Source: Drosophila pseudoobscura
Lineage: Eukaryota; Arthropoda; Insecta; Diptera; Drosophilidae
Assembly: GCF_009870125.1 (NCBI RefSeq)
Contig: NC_046683.1
Coordinates: 60,961,869 to 61,025,868 of the forward strand
Direction of reading: 5' to 3'
DNA length: 64,000 nt
Shown here piece after piece: positions 34,161 through 46,256 of this stretch (position 1 is its first letter; every line of letters begins with the position of its first letter). A model generated the notes under the pieces. The model was not told the origin of the DNA and made no database searches. It saw only the letters and a program-made list of their open reading frames with translations. A program made the translations under genes and the position numbers.

Positions 34161-37100
34161 TATGCAGGACGAGTCAGCAATCGTGCGGTACATTATTTAA
34201 TTTTGACATGTGCTTGGGGTTTTGTCATCCGTATGTACGCTTTAACCGCACACACAGCCCACAGCCCACTGCCCACAATCCGTGTATCTATACATGTATT
34301 GTATCTGTGTGTGTCTGTATCTATACGTATTTTATATGTGTGAAGCAATTGGCAATTCAAATTTCAGCTAATGTGCTTTTGATATATGGATTGAGGTCTC
34401 TCTTGTTGCCACACTTTTTGCACATACAATATATACACAATGTACATACTGTACTGATATACATAGCTTCACGATAGCTCAGAGTCATTTGTGGCTATCA
34501 ATAGATACGGGGTACCCCGAGTGTGGGGCTTCTTTGATGTCTTTTTATTGATTGCCTTATTCGATAAATCATCTTTGCATTTCTGTCATGTGACAATTGG
34601 CGTGGCTTCGTCTATTGGTTGGCCTCTGATCTGATCTGGATTGATGGCACTTACATTAAAATATATTATATGTGGATAGATGTAGATGTATACATGACCA
34701 AAATCAAGTGGCTTCCGCTTCCTGGCTGGAATGTTTAATGTGGCTCTTTGATGTTGTTTTGTCATGCTGGCTGCTGCATAATATTCACTCAAGTGCTGCC
34801 CATGGAATAGAGTATAATGTCAAGTGCTGCCCATGGCATAGAATCGAGAATCGTTTAAGTGCTGTCCATTTGACCAGAAATTCAAGTCAAGGCCCGTATC
34901 AGTTAGGAAAGAGGATATCCAAAGCCGCGGTTGCCACAAATTTGTGTTTTTCCACTAGACTTTGAATGTAACTAAATAAAACGTTGGGAAATACATGAAC
35001 ATCCACATAATTACCATGAATGACTAAAGATAATAGTTTTGGTGATTTATTAACATTTTTTGTCCACGAATTCTAACTTTTTCAAGTGACGAGCATGACT
35101 AAAGCCCTAATGGACACGTTTTGGGGTATTCTTTTAGCTGTTAACCCTTTTTCTTCTTTTATTCCAGCTTTTACGATGATATTTCTATACTTAGGCGCTT
35201 GTTGAGTGCTGCCCATCTGCTGGGAAGTGCTGCCCACTGACATTTAGATTCAATGTCACAGTTCTGTTAATGTAAGTAAATTATGCAAATTTATTCTTTA
35301 TTATGTGGTTTAATTCTTGAATATTTCCTGGAATATTCCCTTCAAGTGCTGCCCGTCGGCAGTTACACCACGGTACAGTTGCTTTCTTTTGTTGGGAGAT
35401 GGTGTATTGTTGATGGTTGATAGTTTTTTCATCGCCCTTTGAACATTAAAGAGTTTCTTTTACATCGTTTTTTACCTTCTTCTCCTGTCCTGTGCTGTCC
35501 TGTCCTGTCCGGGCCTTCTATTTATTGTCAGCACTTGCCAATCTCTTTTCCAGTCCTCTACATGCCTGCCTCTCCCTCTCTCTCTCCCTCTCCCTCTCTC
35601 TCTCTTTTCCATTCTGTTTTGGGCTTTTTGTGCAATGTTTGCAATAGCTATTCACTTTTTGAGACATGGATTTGATTGCTTGGATGCCTTTCAATGCCCT
35701 TTCAGTCCTCTCACTATTTTCGCTGTCCACTCGATTCAGTTCTGGTCTCCTCCTCTATCTCCCTCTCCCACTCCCTCCCCCTGCTGTCATTCCCGATGAT
35801 TGCTGTGTTGAATGGTAGAGTGTGCCTAAGATATAAATTTCAACAGTATACTTTTCGTTTCTGTTTCGGTCCACTGTATACTTCCCTGCAATACTTTTGC
35901 TCCTGTTTATTTTCTGGTTTCTTTTTTCGTATACTTTTCTTCAGAGGCAAATCTGTGTAGTGGGCGCTTGTCCTTGTCCTTATCGCGAGGCAAGCTTTTT
36001 AGCTGGGGTCGCTGCTCGTTCTCCTCGTTTCTTGCTTTTTGCTGTGCCTCCAATAAATCTACCATCGCATATCTCTGGGACCCTCTACTGCGCTCTCTCT
36101 TGCGTGTTTTTACAGCATCAACAACAAAATAACTCAAAGTGTCATCCAAAACTCTTGAAGTCTATTGTGTTGTGCCTTTGTTGTACCTATAGCTATACAT
36201 ACAGATGCCTTCTTCATCCTGTAGCTCTTATCCTTATACAAAACGTTTGACGGCTGCAATCGTTAGGAGGTTACACGTGTACCCAGGCGGACAGATGGAC
36301 GGAAGGACGGATCCGGCTGTTTGGGTGTCATGCCTTTGCCTTTGCCTTTGCCTTTGCCTTTCAGAGCGGTATCGAAGCGATTGGTGAACCCATGCCGCCC
36401 CCAAGCCGCCCACGCCGCCCGCTCCCTGCTTCAAGTGGCATTTTTATTAGGTGTATGCCTCTGTAAATCACTACGCCACCCACTCAACTACTCCCACCGC
36501 TCCCCGCACTATACAAATACGTGTATATATAGTACCTATACCTTTTGCTTATATACTACTTTATTCATGGTATTTTAGCATTTGATAACAATCTAAACAA
36601 AATGTATGACATTGTTCGGGGCCCTCTCGTCGACAAAGGAGGGATTTGGGCATGGGAATGGCGAGGGTGATGGCGATGGAGCACCCAATTCCCATGCATA
36701 TTCGTATTTTTCAGAGGCTCTTTCTTCACTCCCACTCCCACTCGCACTCCCTCTCCTCTGCCTGTACCTTTATGTATTTATTTATGTTACCCACTTCAAT
36801 GTTTGGGTGCCTCGGCTGCCTCGGCTGCCCGGGCTGCCTGGAACTTATTACATATTATAAATCATATCATGGCATGACATTATGCTTAGCATACAATTTG
36901 CCAAAAAGAACGAACGACCTTTAGGACCCTTACTCCAGCTTCTGCTCCCTCTCTCTCTCTCTCCCTCTCTCTATTGTTTGCGTTTTTCCGAAGGTCGCAT
37001 TTAAAATTGTATACAAAACTTTTTGGGCAGATTTTTTGATTTTTTTCTGTAGAAAGTATTTCCATGGGCATTAGTTTTGTATGCGTACCGGCTCTGCTGT

Positions 37101-38280
37101 GGTACTTCTGATGGCAATCATATCGATGACAGAGCTCTTGGGTTGAGCAAGGATCCCAATGTACGTGGGTATCTAGAGAGGATGGGTATGGGGTGCCCAA
37201 AAAGGATTTAAATACCAGATTTCCAGGTGCCTTTAGTACTGTTTGGGCGCCTGGGAACCATAATACCCTGTACTCGAAAGCCATCTGTGTTTGGGCGTTC
37301 TGAATTATGATTGGCCTGATCGATAAATGGCCTTCTAGTAGAGGTCCAATTATAGGTTGAGAAAACAAAAGAGCTCAACTTTGCAACAAATTGCAGCAAC
37401 AATTATTCAGCAAGCGATGAATAAACAGAGACAATCGATTTTTTAATTGGTTTTCCTCGCTTTGCATACCAATTTTGGGTTTTATTCTCTGTTTTAACAT
37501 AAATTTAAATAATGTTTTTCTTGTTGTTTATATGGTAGTATACATTTATGTGGCAACATTATGACATTAGCTATATGTAGATGGGCGGGAGGCGGGGGGC
37601 GGGGTGTTCCCCACTCTCGTCGGGGGATGGGATGGTGTTGGTGTGTGGGTGTGGGTGTTGCAAATACTTGTTTTCTTTTCGTGTGTTGACAAAATAACCA
37701 TAAGCTAATTAGCATATATATCACATACTTCCTAAATTAAGAGCTACCACTAAAAACTAATCTTCTGCTTCTCCTTCTCCTACTCCCTTCTTGTTGTTTC
37801 ATCTTCATCTTCTTCTCCTTATTCTTTCTCTTCTGTTTTGGTATTATAGTTCTCTTAGATCAACAAAAAAAAAAAAACGTTTAAGATTTACTTCTCCTAT
37901 ATACAATTTATGGATTTACGTTTCTTCGTGTTTTTTTTTTTTTTTTTTTTAGTAACTCTTTTTTGTTCTTCTTTGTTTAAATATTTATCGTTTTTTTTTG
38001 TTTATAAGAATACTTTTTTGATTTTTGTTGCTGCGGAAGTTTCGTTGCGTTTTTCGGTTTTTTGTTTGCAAATTTTGAAAAAAAAAAATAGAAAAATGTA
38101 AATGAAAATTTAAAATGAGATCAATACCAAATAAACAAAGAAATGGGGTTTCGTTCGAGTCCCGGGGGGGTATTTGGTATTCCTTTTTTTCGACAAAGAA
38201 ATAAAGCATAGTCTGATCCTTATAATCAAATTCCTACAAGCAAATGAAAAAAAAAAAAAAAATTGTGCTCGGAAATAAGG

Positions 38281-38314
38281 TTTAGTTTAGTTTAGTTTTT
38301 AGTTTAGTTTAGTG
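38281..38314. repeat. (TTTAG)n repeat
   Basis: Tandem TTTAG/TTTAGT units directly downstream (minus strand) of the VWC gene stop codon. Confidence 0.8.
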
Positions 38315-38324
38315 TTCTGTTCGT

Positions 38325-39559
38325 TTAGATGCTATGATCCAGAGTGGAGACCGGATCGTAGGAACGTTTCTTGGCACGCAAGTGCTGAATGTAAGAGCTG
38401 AGCATCAGGCAGACGAACAGCAGGAGCACCACAAAGAAGGCCATCAGCCAGAAGGAGAAGTCATTGTTCTCGCCCACAACCTCCACCATTTTGGGCTCCA
38501 GCTCGTAGGAGCACAGGCAGCATGGCTGCTGCGAGGCCGCTGTGGCAGCTGTGGATGATGTGGATGGGGCTGCTGTTGTTGTCGTTGTGGTGCTGGTGGT
38601 GGTGCTGGCCAGAAGCTCCGCACTAACCGAACTTGTGGTCCGCTGCGTGGTCTCGGGGAGCAGCGGCGGAACAGGCTGTTCCTCTATCTCCTCGATGGAA
38701 TCGTCCTCCTTGTAATCGCCACCTCCCTCCGCATCTGCATCTACATCTACATCCGCATCCGCATCGTCTTTCTGCTTTTCATGTGGCATGGGATGGCCCT
38801 CGGGCCAGCATACGGGACAACAGGTGTCCCTGAGGTAGACATGCCGTTCGATGGGGCAGTCGACATTCCCACAGGAGGATATCGTGCACTTCTGCTCCCC
38901 CCGGACGCACTCGCACTCGAGGCACTCGTCCCGCCAGGTGTCGCCGTCCTTGAAGTACTCGTTGAGGTTCTTCGACTCGCAAATGGCATTCGATTCGACC
39001 TTCTCGGCGTCGGCCTCGTCGCAGCTCTGGCGACAGATGCGTGCCCCCGAGGTGCACTGACAGCGCTGGCACTGCTGCAGCCAGTAGAAGTCCGTCTCCC
39101 GCACCTCCGTGCAGTTGGGCTCCTTCCGGCACTGGTACTCCCCGCAGCACTGGCCCGGCGTGTCCATCGCCTCCGGCAGCACCTCCACCACCACCTCCCC
39201 CGCAGCCGTGTCGCAGTCCGGTATGTAGCACGTCCGGCACACACACTTCTTCGACAGGCAGCACTGGGCGTAGGCCTCGTCGGGTATGAGGCTCGTGTTG
39301 TACGACATCTGTGACTCCGCTGCGGTTACAGCGGTTACGGCAACGGCTGTGGCTCCAACTCCTGCTCCTCCCCCTGCTCCCGCTCCTGCTCCTGCCCCTG
39401 GCCCTGCTCCTGGGTGGATGGCAGTGTCGACCGCATTCCATTTAATGAGGTCCACGGCATTTAGTGTCTCGCGTACGGAGCTATCCGCCGGGCACTGCAT
39501 ATCCGACTCGGGCGGACATTTAATTGAGTCGCATAGATCCGGCAACGGTGGAAGGTCGA
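38325..39559 (-). CDS. VWC-repeat type I membrane protein (CRIM1-like), last coding exon
   Basis: The exon begins after an acceptor (TTACAG) at 39560 in phase 1, so 5' exons with the signal peptide lie at higher coordinates. It encodes 411 residues. Four to five cysteine-rich units follow each other, with paired-Cys endings typical of von Willebrand factor C domains: QCCLSKKCVC, GQCCGEYQC, and DTCCPVCWPEGHP; two CxxCxC cores are CQRCQC and CLECEC. An Ala/Gly/Pro low-complexity insertion splits the first domain. A Thr/Ser stalk leads to a single membrane segment (FWLMAFFVVLLLFVCLMLSS) and a short basic cytoplasmic tail ending DPVSTLDHSI. By family, such proteins bind BMP-type ligands at the cell surface; the ligand here is unknown. 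Gr77a lies upstream on the opposite strand. Confidence 0.85.
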
Positions 39560-40963
39560 CTGTAACGAAATATGAGAGATGTGGGGGACTCGTTAGTGGT
39601 TTTGCTTGTCAATAAAATATGAAGGTGGCTCTTAGTGGTGGCTTAAGTGGGCGGCAGGGGGCAGGAGGCAGGGAATGTTGGGAGGAATGTCAGGAGCTCC
39701 TCCTCTCCCGAAAGAGCAACCACAATACGATCTAATTGAAGTGCCGAAAATCGCTTGATTCGAGGGGCCCCATAGAGACGATGTTAATGTACGTTCCTTG
39801 GGCCATAAGTGTCTTAATCGTTTTTAAGAGACCTCTTTGAAGGAAACCAAAGTATAAAGGCCAACTAAAGACCTTTCGGTCTTTAACTGAGTTTTGATAA
39901 ATATTTCATTTCCTTATCGACACCTACAAAAGGTCCAAAAAGGGACACAATATTACTGGTATAAGATATGAAACCCAGAAGAAGATCATTTAGAAAGAAA
40001 GGAACAAAGAACCTTCCCCTTCTCCAGTATTTATAATTCCCAGCCATCTTATGGATCTGCCATATCTTTATGCTCATGAAACCTCCTCCTTTTTCGCAGA
40101 CCAAATGCATTAAGGTCGAGTCCTATCTGATGGACGACTGGTCCCCTGGTTATACGAGTATCTACGGCAAGTGATTCATTACCGAACAGTGGACCCTCTC
40201 CGCAGTAAACCAATTAAAGTTTCCTTCTATTGATGCCCGATTGTTGATTGTTGATTGTTGACTGTTGACTGTGGAGTGTGTGTTTGGTTTTCCATTAATT
40301 TTATACGAGTACTACGCCTGACACTCCTTTCCTGCACGAACATTTCTATTGAGTTTTCGGGAAGCTTTCTCTGCCACACAGTTTTTCCTCTTTTCCCTGT
40401 CGCACGGTAGGGGCTTTCCATTGTTCAAGTTAATTTGTCATTTTCACTCGCCCATATAATGGGAAATTTTCCTCCTTTGACGTTTTTTTGTTTTGTTTTT
40501 GCCCTTCCTTTTTTCCCTTTTTTATCGCTCGTTTTCGAAGCGAACAAACAATCGAGAGTTCGGGGGTTCACGGGTTCGAGAGTCGGGACAAAGTAAATAT
40601 CTGCTTGAAAAAAAAATCGACTTAATTTAAGCACAAGCATCTTCTCCTTCGAATATTAAAAACTTTAGTTTTTTATGCCGTCTCCTTCCCGGGTTCGGGG
40701 TTCGGGGTCTTTTTTCATCCGATTTTCATTGGACCTGCACTTTGAAGTCTCGGCTGATGCCACAGAATGTTGTTTGGTGGTTCGGTGGGGTGTCGGGGTC
40801 TCCAAACCGATGGCTGCTTTGAAGGAGAGCTCCCATGAAAACTTCTTACACTTTATTTAATTAAAGTTTGTCTTGTGTTCCGTTGACATTCGCTTTTCGC
40901 TCTTTCGCTGTCGTGTTATCAGCGGGACAGTTGGGACAGTTGTTGGGATTGGATTGGAGTCGG

Positions 40964-41000
40964 GTCGGGTCGGACCGGGCCGGGCCGGGCCGGGTCGGGG
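40964..41000. repeat. (GGGTC/GGGCC)n repeat
   Basis: About seven GGGTC, GGACC and GGGCC pentamers in a row. Confidence 0.82.
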
Positions 41001-43049
41001 GGTCACTCATTCGCTGTCGTATTGAGTGCGCAATCTGACTTTGAAGTTTCGGCAAATGGCGACGGCAACGGCAACGGCGACGGCGACGGGAGGTTAGACT
41101 TAAACGAGCAGGCATGTCCCCGAAATGCCTCAAAAAACAAACAAAAATGCAAACAATTTAAATGCTGCTCAACTTGATTTTCGTGAGGCCGCTGATCCAC
41201 GCCTCCCATCACATAGACGGAGCGAACACTCTATGTCTGCCAAACGTGGCCTCTGGCTTTGCAGATCCTGCAGATCTTCTCTTTATAATGCATATTTCCA
41301 TAAATCTTCATAGCTACACTCAGAGAAACACACTACTACATTTCACTTTGATTTAAACATTTCAAAGTGTTTTTAGGCATGTCTAAATAAATTATATAAT
41401 CGAGAGATTTGAAGTGATTTTGAAAAACACTTTCCACTCTCGGAGCACATTGATTTTTTCTTGAGGTGTACTTCCTGGGGCATTTTTCTACAATGTACTT
41501 TCTAAAGCTCTGAAACACTTTTATATGGGCAAAATCTACAACGTTTTGGGGAACAACTGCATCTTCCTGCACACACACAGGACACACATGACAGCCTCGA
41601 GGGCAAGCTGCCTCGCAAAAATGTGCATACCCTTCTATGGCTGGTTGGGGGGTTCTACAGAGTACCCGAAACACGAAAAAATGTGAATGAATTAGCCGTC
41701 AGATGGAGGACAGGGCAATGCATTCGGTGACGAGGAGACCGGGGCGAGCGGGTGGAACGGGGGGGGAACGGGGGATTGGAGTAGCAGCCACCTAACCTAG
41801 ATAAAAACCAAACCGCACACTTGGCTGCCTATTCAGATAAAGCCAGAACCAGAAACAGCACCAGAACCAGAACCAAAACCGAAACTAGAACTGGAGGCAG
41901 ACAACCCAGAGATAGAGATAGAGATGGAGACGCAACAGCAGCAGCAGCAGCAGCAGCAACCCGTCAGATACAAAAAGAGCCAGAATGGTGGCGGTGCGGC
42001 AATAACAGGAAGAGGACAAAAGCGCACACAAACTTGTGCGAGTACTCCGTAGGATACATGGGGATACTTCTTCTTCTTCTGCTTCTTCTGCTGCTGCCTC
42101 TCCGCCCCTCCGCCCCTCTCCGCCTCTCTGATGGTGAGAAACTTATAAACAGCCCCGTGGAAAGTTTTCATAAAGGATGAAAGTACACACACCGCCATAC
42201 GCATATAGACACTCGAGTGTTTTGCATTTTATGTGTGTTTGTAGCAGCAGCAGCAGCAGCAGCATGAATGAAAAACATCAAGGGGTCGGTGGTTGGGGGG
42301 TTGGGGGGGGCTGCAGGGGAGGAAGAGAAAAACTCTTTAAAAAGCGAAAAACTTTTTTAATAATCCAACGACAACGAGGTACAACGCTTTTTATTTCCCA
42401 ACTCCTGGTGCCGCCACAGATACAGATACTCGGAAAAGATACAGATACAGATACAGAATGTGGCCAGAGCCACAGAAATCACTCTTTCGTATGGCACACC
42501 GAAAGGAAGTGTGTCAGGAATTTAAATTGTTAGTTTATCCCCAAACCCCAACCCACTCCCCCTCTCCGATCCACTCGCCCGCTTCGACATTGATTGGAAT
42601 CCCAGATTGAATCCATCTTAACCCGTAAACGGGGGCACAGCAAAGCCCCCCCCCGCCTTCGTGTTTCACCTTTCAGCCGTTCACAGGTGAGAGAAATGGG
42701 GCAAAGCCACTTGGATATTGACTGATTTGGATGCTCAAAACTGTACTCAGAGAGACACAGAGAGTGTCGAGAGCAAGCCACAGACCATAAGCTCTTTGAT
42801 TTCACCTAATTTTCGTTGGAGTATCTAACAGATGCAATATCTAACTGAAATGTGATTTGCGTTTGCCTATCCGCAGGGTTTCCTACACTGGACAAAACTG
42901 GAACACAGGCAATGGAGACACTCCTACTTTCAAAATCCCTGGAAGCCATTCGCTTATGGGAAATTTGGACATAAGACGTAGGAGAAAGCCTACGCATTGG
43001 CTTTCAAGGCTACAAAGTGTGACAAACGTTTGCCCAGTGCATCCCGTTC

Positions 43050-43100
43050 ATTCATCCATCCATCCATCCATCCATATCCATCGTATCCATCGTATCCATG
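43050..43100. repeat. (CCAT)n and (CCATCGTAT)n repeat
   Basis: CATC tetramers followed by CCATCGTAT nonamers, 280 bp before the Gr77a start codon. Confidence 0.85.
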
Positions 43101-43379
43101 AAACCCTTTTGTTGTGGGCGGTGACTGCTCGTTGAATGTGTTACATGTGTATATCTGAGGGCCAGAGTCAGAGCCAGAGACAGAGCCAGAGAGCCAGAGA
43201 TTATATCTGGCTGAGTGAACGCCTTGGCTAAATGAAATTCAATCAGGCTAATAGCTGGCGTAACCAATGCTCCAATGCTCCAATGCGCCAATGCGCCATT
43301 GCCTTTGGCTTTGATTCGATTATGTGTCCTCGACTCTCTGTGGCGCACCGCACAGAATGCCAGTTGCATTCACAACGAT

Positions 43380-45134
43380 ATGGCGTCGTCGTCGTTGGCG
43401 GGTTTGACATTTTACTGGCTACGAAAAGTGGCGATAGCGGCGCTGCTCGTGCTCTACGGACTGGCCAAGGTCTTTGGCTTGATGGCTGCCTCCACGCCGC
43501 GTGGAGGGCACCGGGTCCGGCAGTCCCTCTACTGGCGCATCCATGGATATGCGATGCTCGTCTTCGTGGGCTGCTTCTCGCCCATCGCCTTCGCCTCGGT
43601 CTACCATCGGATGGCCTTTCTGCGCCAGAACCGGCTGCTCCTGCTGATTGGCTTCAACCGCTATGTCCTGATGCTGCTCTGCGCCTTCGCCACGGTCTGC
43701 ATCCACACCACGAAGCAGGAGGAGATCGTCGGGTGTCTGAACCAGTTGCTCCGGTGTCGCCGCCGGTTGATGCGTCTGATGCACACCCCAGAGCTGAGGC
43801 AGTCCATCGACCGTCTGTCCACGAGGGGCAACCTGCTAATCGTAGGTGTGCTCATCGGGGTGTTTATCCTGTCGCCGGTGCACACCCTCCAGATACTGGC
43901 GTGGGACCCCGCGGTGAGGGAAAATTTCCTGTACGTCTTCAGCCTGCTGTTCATCTACGCCTGCCAACTGATCCTGGGGCTCTCCCTGGGCCTCTACGTC
44001 CTGGTCCTGGTGCTGCTCGACCACCTGGGGCATCATTCAAATCAACTGCTGGCCAGGCTCCTAGCGGATGCCGCCTCCCTCCGGGCTCCCCTCGGCTATG
44101 CCATCATTCGACGGCGTCAGCAGCTGTACCACAGCCAGCAGACGTGGCTGGCCCTCGAGCTCTGGCGCCTGCTCCACGTCCACCACCAGCTGCTGGCCCT
44201 CTTCCGTTCCATATGCTCGCTCACCGGCCTCCAGGCTGTCTGCTTTGTGAGCCTGGTGGCCATGGAGTGCATGGTGCACATGTTCTTCACATACTTCATG
44301 CACTACAGCAAATTCATTCTGCGAAAATACCACCGCGCCTTCCCCTTCAACTATTACGCCATGGCCTTCGTGGCGGGCCTCTTCGCCAATCTCGTGCTGG
44401 TCATATGCCTCACTCACCGGATGATCTGTCGCTTCGCCCACACCCGGGAGGTACTCAGGAGTGGTGTGCTGGCCCTGCCCCCGGGTGGCACGGTCAAACA
44501 GCTCAATGAAACTGTAAGTTCTTCATGGATAAATCAAAGCGAAGGCTTTCTGTATAAAATCAGGGGATTTTATAAATTAAATGATCCAGGAGACATCGTA
44601 GGCACATCTTATCTCTGATGCAAAGTCGCCCAAAACTTTAAAAAATGTAAATTGTTGTGATATTTCATTCGATTATTAATCGATTTATAACTCTTTTATC
44701 TATCGAATTACTTAAAGCACTTAAAACGCTTTGCCAAAATGTTTGTTGTATTTCCTTCGATTATTAATCGATTATCATTCGCAACTTTCGCGGGATCCTT
44801 CATTTATCGATTCGTTTCTCTGAACTTTTAACTTTGTGACATTTTTCTCGATTATTAATCGATTTTTGCTATTACTTAATGTTATCGATTTTCTGTTCAG
44901 TTGCAAAGCACTCAAAAATGAAGATATCTTTGATTTTTCATTCGATCATTAATCGATTTATCATCTCTGCAGCTTCACTACTACGGACTGTACCTGAAGA
45001 ATGCCGAGCACATATTTGCGGTTAGAGCCTGTGGACTGTTCAAGCTGAACAATGTCTTGCTGTTCTGCATCGTGGAGGGGATGCTAAACTACCTGATGAT
45101 ACTCATACAATTTGATAAGGTCATAAACAAATAG
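43380..45134 (+). CDS. Gr77a: Gustatory receptor Gr77a (seven-transmembrane)
   Basis: Two exons, 43380-44513 and 44973-45134, give 431 aa; the junction joins QLNET to LHYYGLYLKN in phase 0. The start is set at MASSSLAGLTFYWLRKVA; an in-frame upstream ATG at 43275 would add 35 residues. About seven hydrophobic segments are visible, including VLMLLCAFATVCI, LLIVGVLIGVFIL, YVFSLLFIYACQLILGLSLGLYVLVLVLL and YYAMAFVAGLFANLVLVICL. The C-terminal family signature TYhhhhhQF appears as NYLMILIQF, with Asn in place of Thr. By family it is an inverted-topology ligand-gated ion channel subunit in chemosensory neurons. The name follows my recognition of the fly ortholog; no alignment was run. It lies on the strand opposite to the VWC gene. 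The 459-bp intron holds a tandem array. Confidence 0.85.
44669..44957. repeat. Four-copy, ~91-bp diverged tandem array with TCGATTATTAATCGAT core
   Basis: Cores at 44669-44684, 44757-44772, 44848-44863 and 44942-44957 are spaced 88, 91 and 94 bp. The first three cores are identical; the fourth has TCGATCATTAATCGAT. Additional ATCGA words follow each core in the spacer (44702, 44804, 44884). The array fills the Gr77a intron and ends just before the acceptor. The core is a near-palindrome combining ATCGAT with TTAAT. Confidence 0.85.
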
Positions 45135-45808
45135 ACCAGACAATAAATACGATACAGCGACAAGTGCGATAAATAAATATGTGCATACACATATGTATGG
45201 ATGTATATGTGAGCACGAATATAAATTAAAATGTTCTCTCGACACTTAATAACTCTTGGGTAAACATTCAGCAGATTCAGATGCATGGAGGGCGAGTGGG
45301 AGTGGGAGTGGGAGTCGGAGTCAGAGTCAGATGTGTCTCTGTTTCTTCTACTTACGTGTCGTTGCACTGGATACAAATATTAGTGCATATATTATAAGCA
45401 TATGGTGCAAGCACCTCCCAGGCTTGTGCAGCAGGCTAGCCATTCTGTGCGACTCGTGTGTGCCTCTGTATGGGTGTGTGTGTGTGTGTGGCAATGACAG
45501 TAGCTGATGACAATCGATATGACCTTGCCCCGTCCCCGTGCGACCAGTGCGGTGCGTTGCGGTCCGGTCCACTGAATTTTTGCTCAAAAATTGTGCTGTA
45601 ATTCGTATGCGAATTCCTCCTTCGTCGCGATATCAAATCATATAAATGTCTTGTTAAAATTTGCAAAAATCAAAATCAATTGGCATCTCAGCTGCGACGA
45701 AATAAACTGCAAAAAAAAAAAGAAACGAGGAAAGAAATGGGAGACGATGAGAATTTATTGCGAGTACAAAAATTTGATGAAATATATACTGCATTCAGAG
45801 CAGCTACA

Positions 45809-45876
45809 TATACAGATACAGATACAGTAACGGATACGGATACGGATACGGGTACGGGTACAGATACAGATACATG
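45809..45876. repeat. (GATACA/GATACG)n hexamer repeat
   Basis: About eleven hexamers: GATACA units, then GATACG and GGTACG, then GATACA again. Confidence 0.85.
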
Positions 45877-46217
45877 CCAAAGGCAGTAGTGGGCACTAGC
45901 TGCGAAGTGGGGAAGCGTTAATAAGAGTAAACGAAAGGTGCCTGCCCCGAAAAACGGTTCGTTTCGTTTAGATTCGATTTGATTGAGCAAAAGTTCTCTC
46001 TGGCTCTGGCTCTGGTTTTGGTTTTTGGTTTTGTTTGGGGGTTTCTGCTCTGTTGTATCACTGCTAAAAATAGAAACCTTTTTTTTCGACTCTGCGAGTA
46101 GTTTTAATGACCAACCAACTGCCTGCCAGTACGTCCGTACGTCCGAGGGGTAGTACGGCGCGACGAGGGTCTCGGGGTCACCCATTTCCCCGGCAACACA
46201 CACACAAAAGACAGGCA

Positions 46218-46220
46218 GAA

Positions 46221-46253
<33 letters not shown>

Positions 46254-46256
46254 GCG
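46218..46256. repeat. (GA)n microsatellite
   Basis: GA tract of roughly 18 units with two interruptions. Confidence 0.87.

Larger units (their letters stand above)
22487..35356. repeat. Dispersed 12-bp motif family, consensus AGTGCTGCCCAT
   Basis: About 28 copies or near copies occur in 13 kb. Plus-orientation examples: 23591, 24107, 26374, 26400, 26466, 31508, 31568, 31741, 32875, 33001, 33039, 33070, 34792, 34823, 34858, 35205, 35226, 35345. Minus-orientation (ATGGGCAGCACT) examples: 22487, 29531, 30067, 30101, 30512, 30704, 30732. The variable positions are mainly 7-8 (TG, TA, TT or AT context). I saw no comparable cluster elsewhere in the window. The function is unknown; a binding-site array is one possibility. 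Confidence 0.65.
28601..38324. other. Noncoding stretch, no gene seen
   Basis: Nearly ten kilobases without a supported exon. It holds most copies of the AGTGCTGCCCAT family, several pentamer and hexamer repeats, a short inverted-repeat pair at 29089/29271, CT tracts near 35577-35604 and 36950-36972, a CTTTGC repeat at 36336-36361, and A/T-rich homopolymer-laden DNA at 37740-38320 that is the probable 3' UTR and flank of the VWC gene on the minus strand. Confidence 0.5.
39560..43379. other. Probable intron of the VWC gene; no exon identified
   Basis: Open frames here are not convincing. It holds a GGGTC/GGGCC repeat at 40964-40999, GCAACG/GCGACG repeats near 41054-41092, AGAACC/GAGATA repeats at 41845-41930, a CAG run at 41936-41959, another at 42244-42263, and a CCAT tract at 43053-43100. 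Because the VWC exon needs an upstream coding exon, one may lie here unseen. Confidence 0.4.

Noticed and set aside
41336..41674. Minus-strand open frame with several cysteines, considered as an upstream VWC exon
   Set aside because: The cysteines come from CA/TG-rich sequence and lack the VWC spacing; no donor of the required phase 1 was found at its end.
43232..44509. Second plus-strand frame across Gr77a
   Set aside because: Out-of-frame shadow; Pro/Ala/Arg-rich translation typical of +1 reading of a GC-rich gene.
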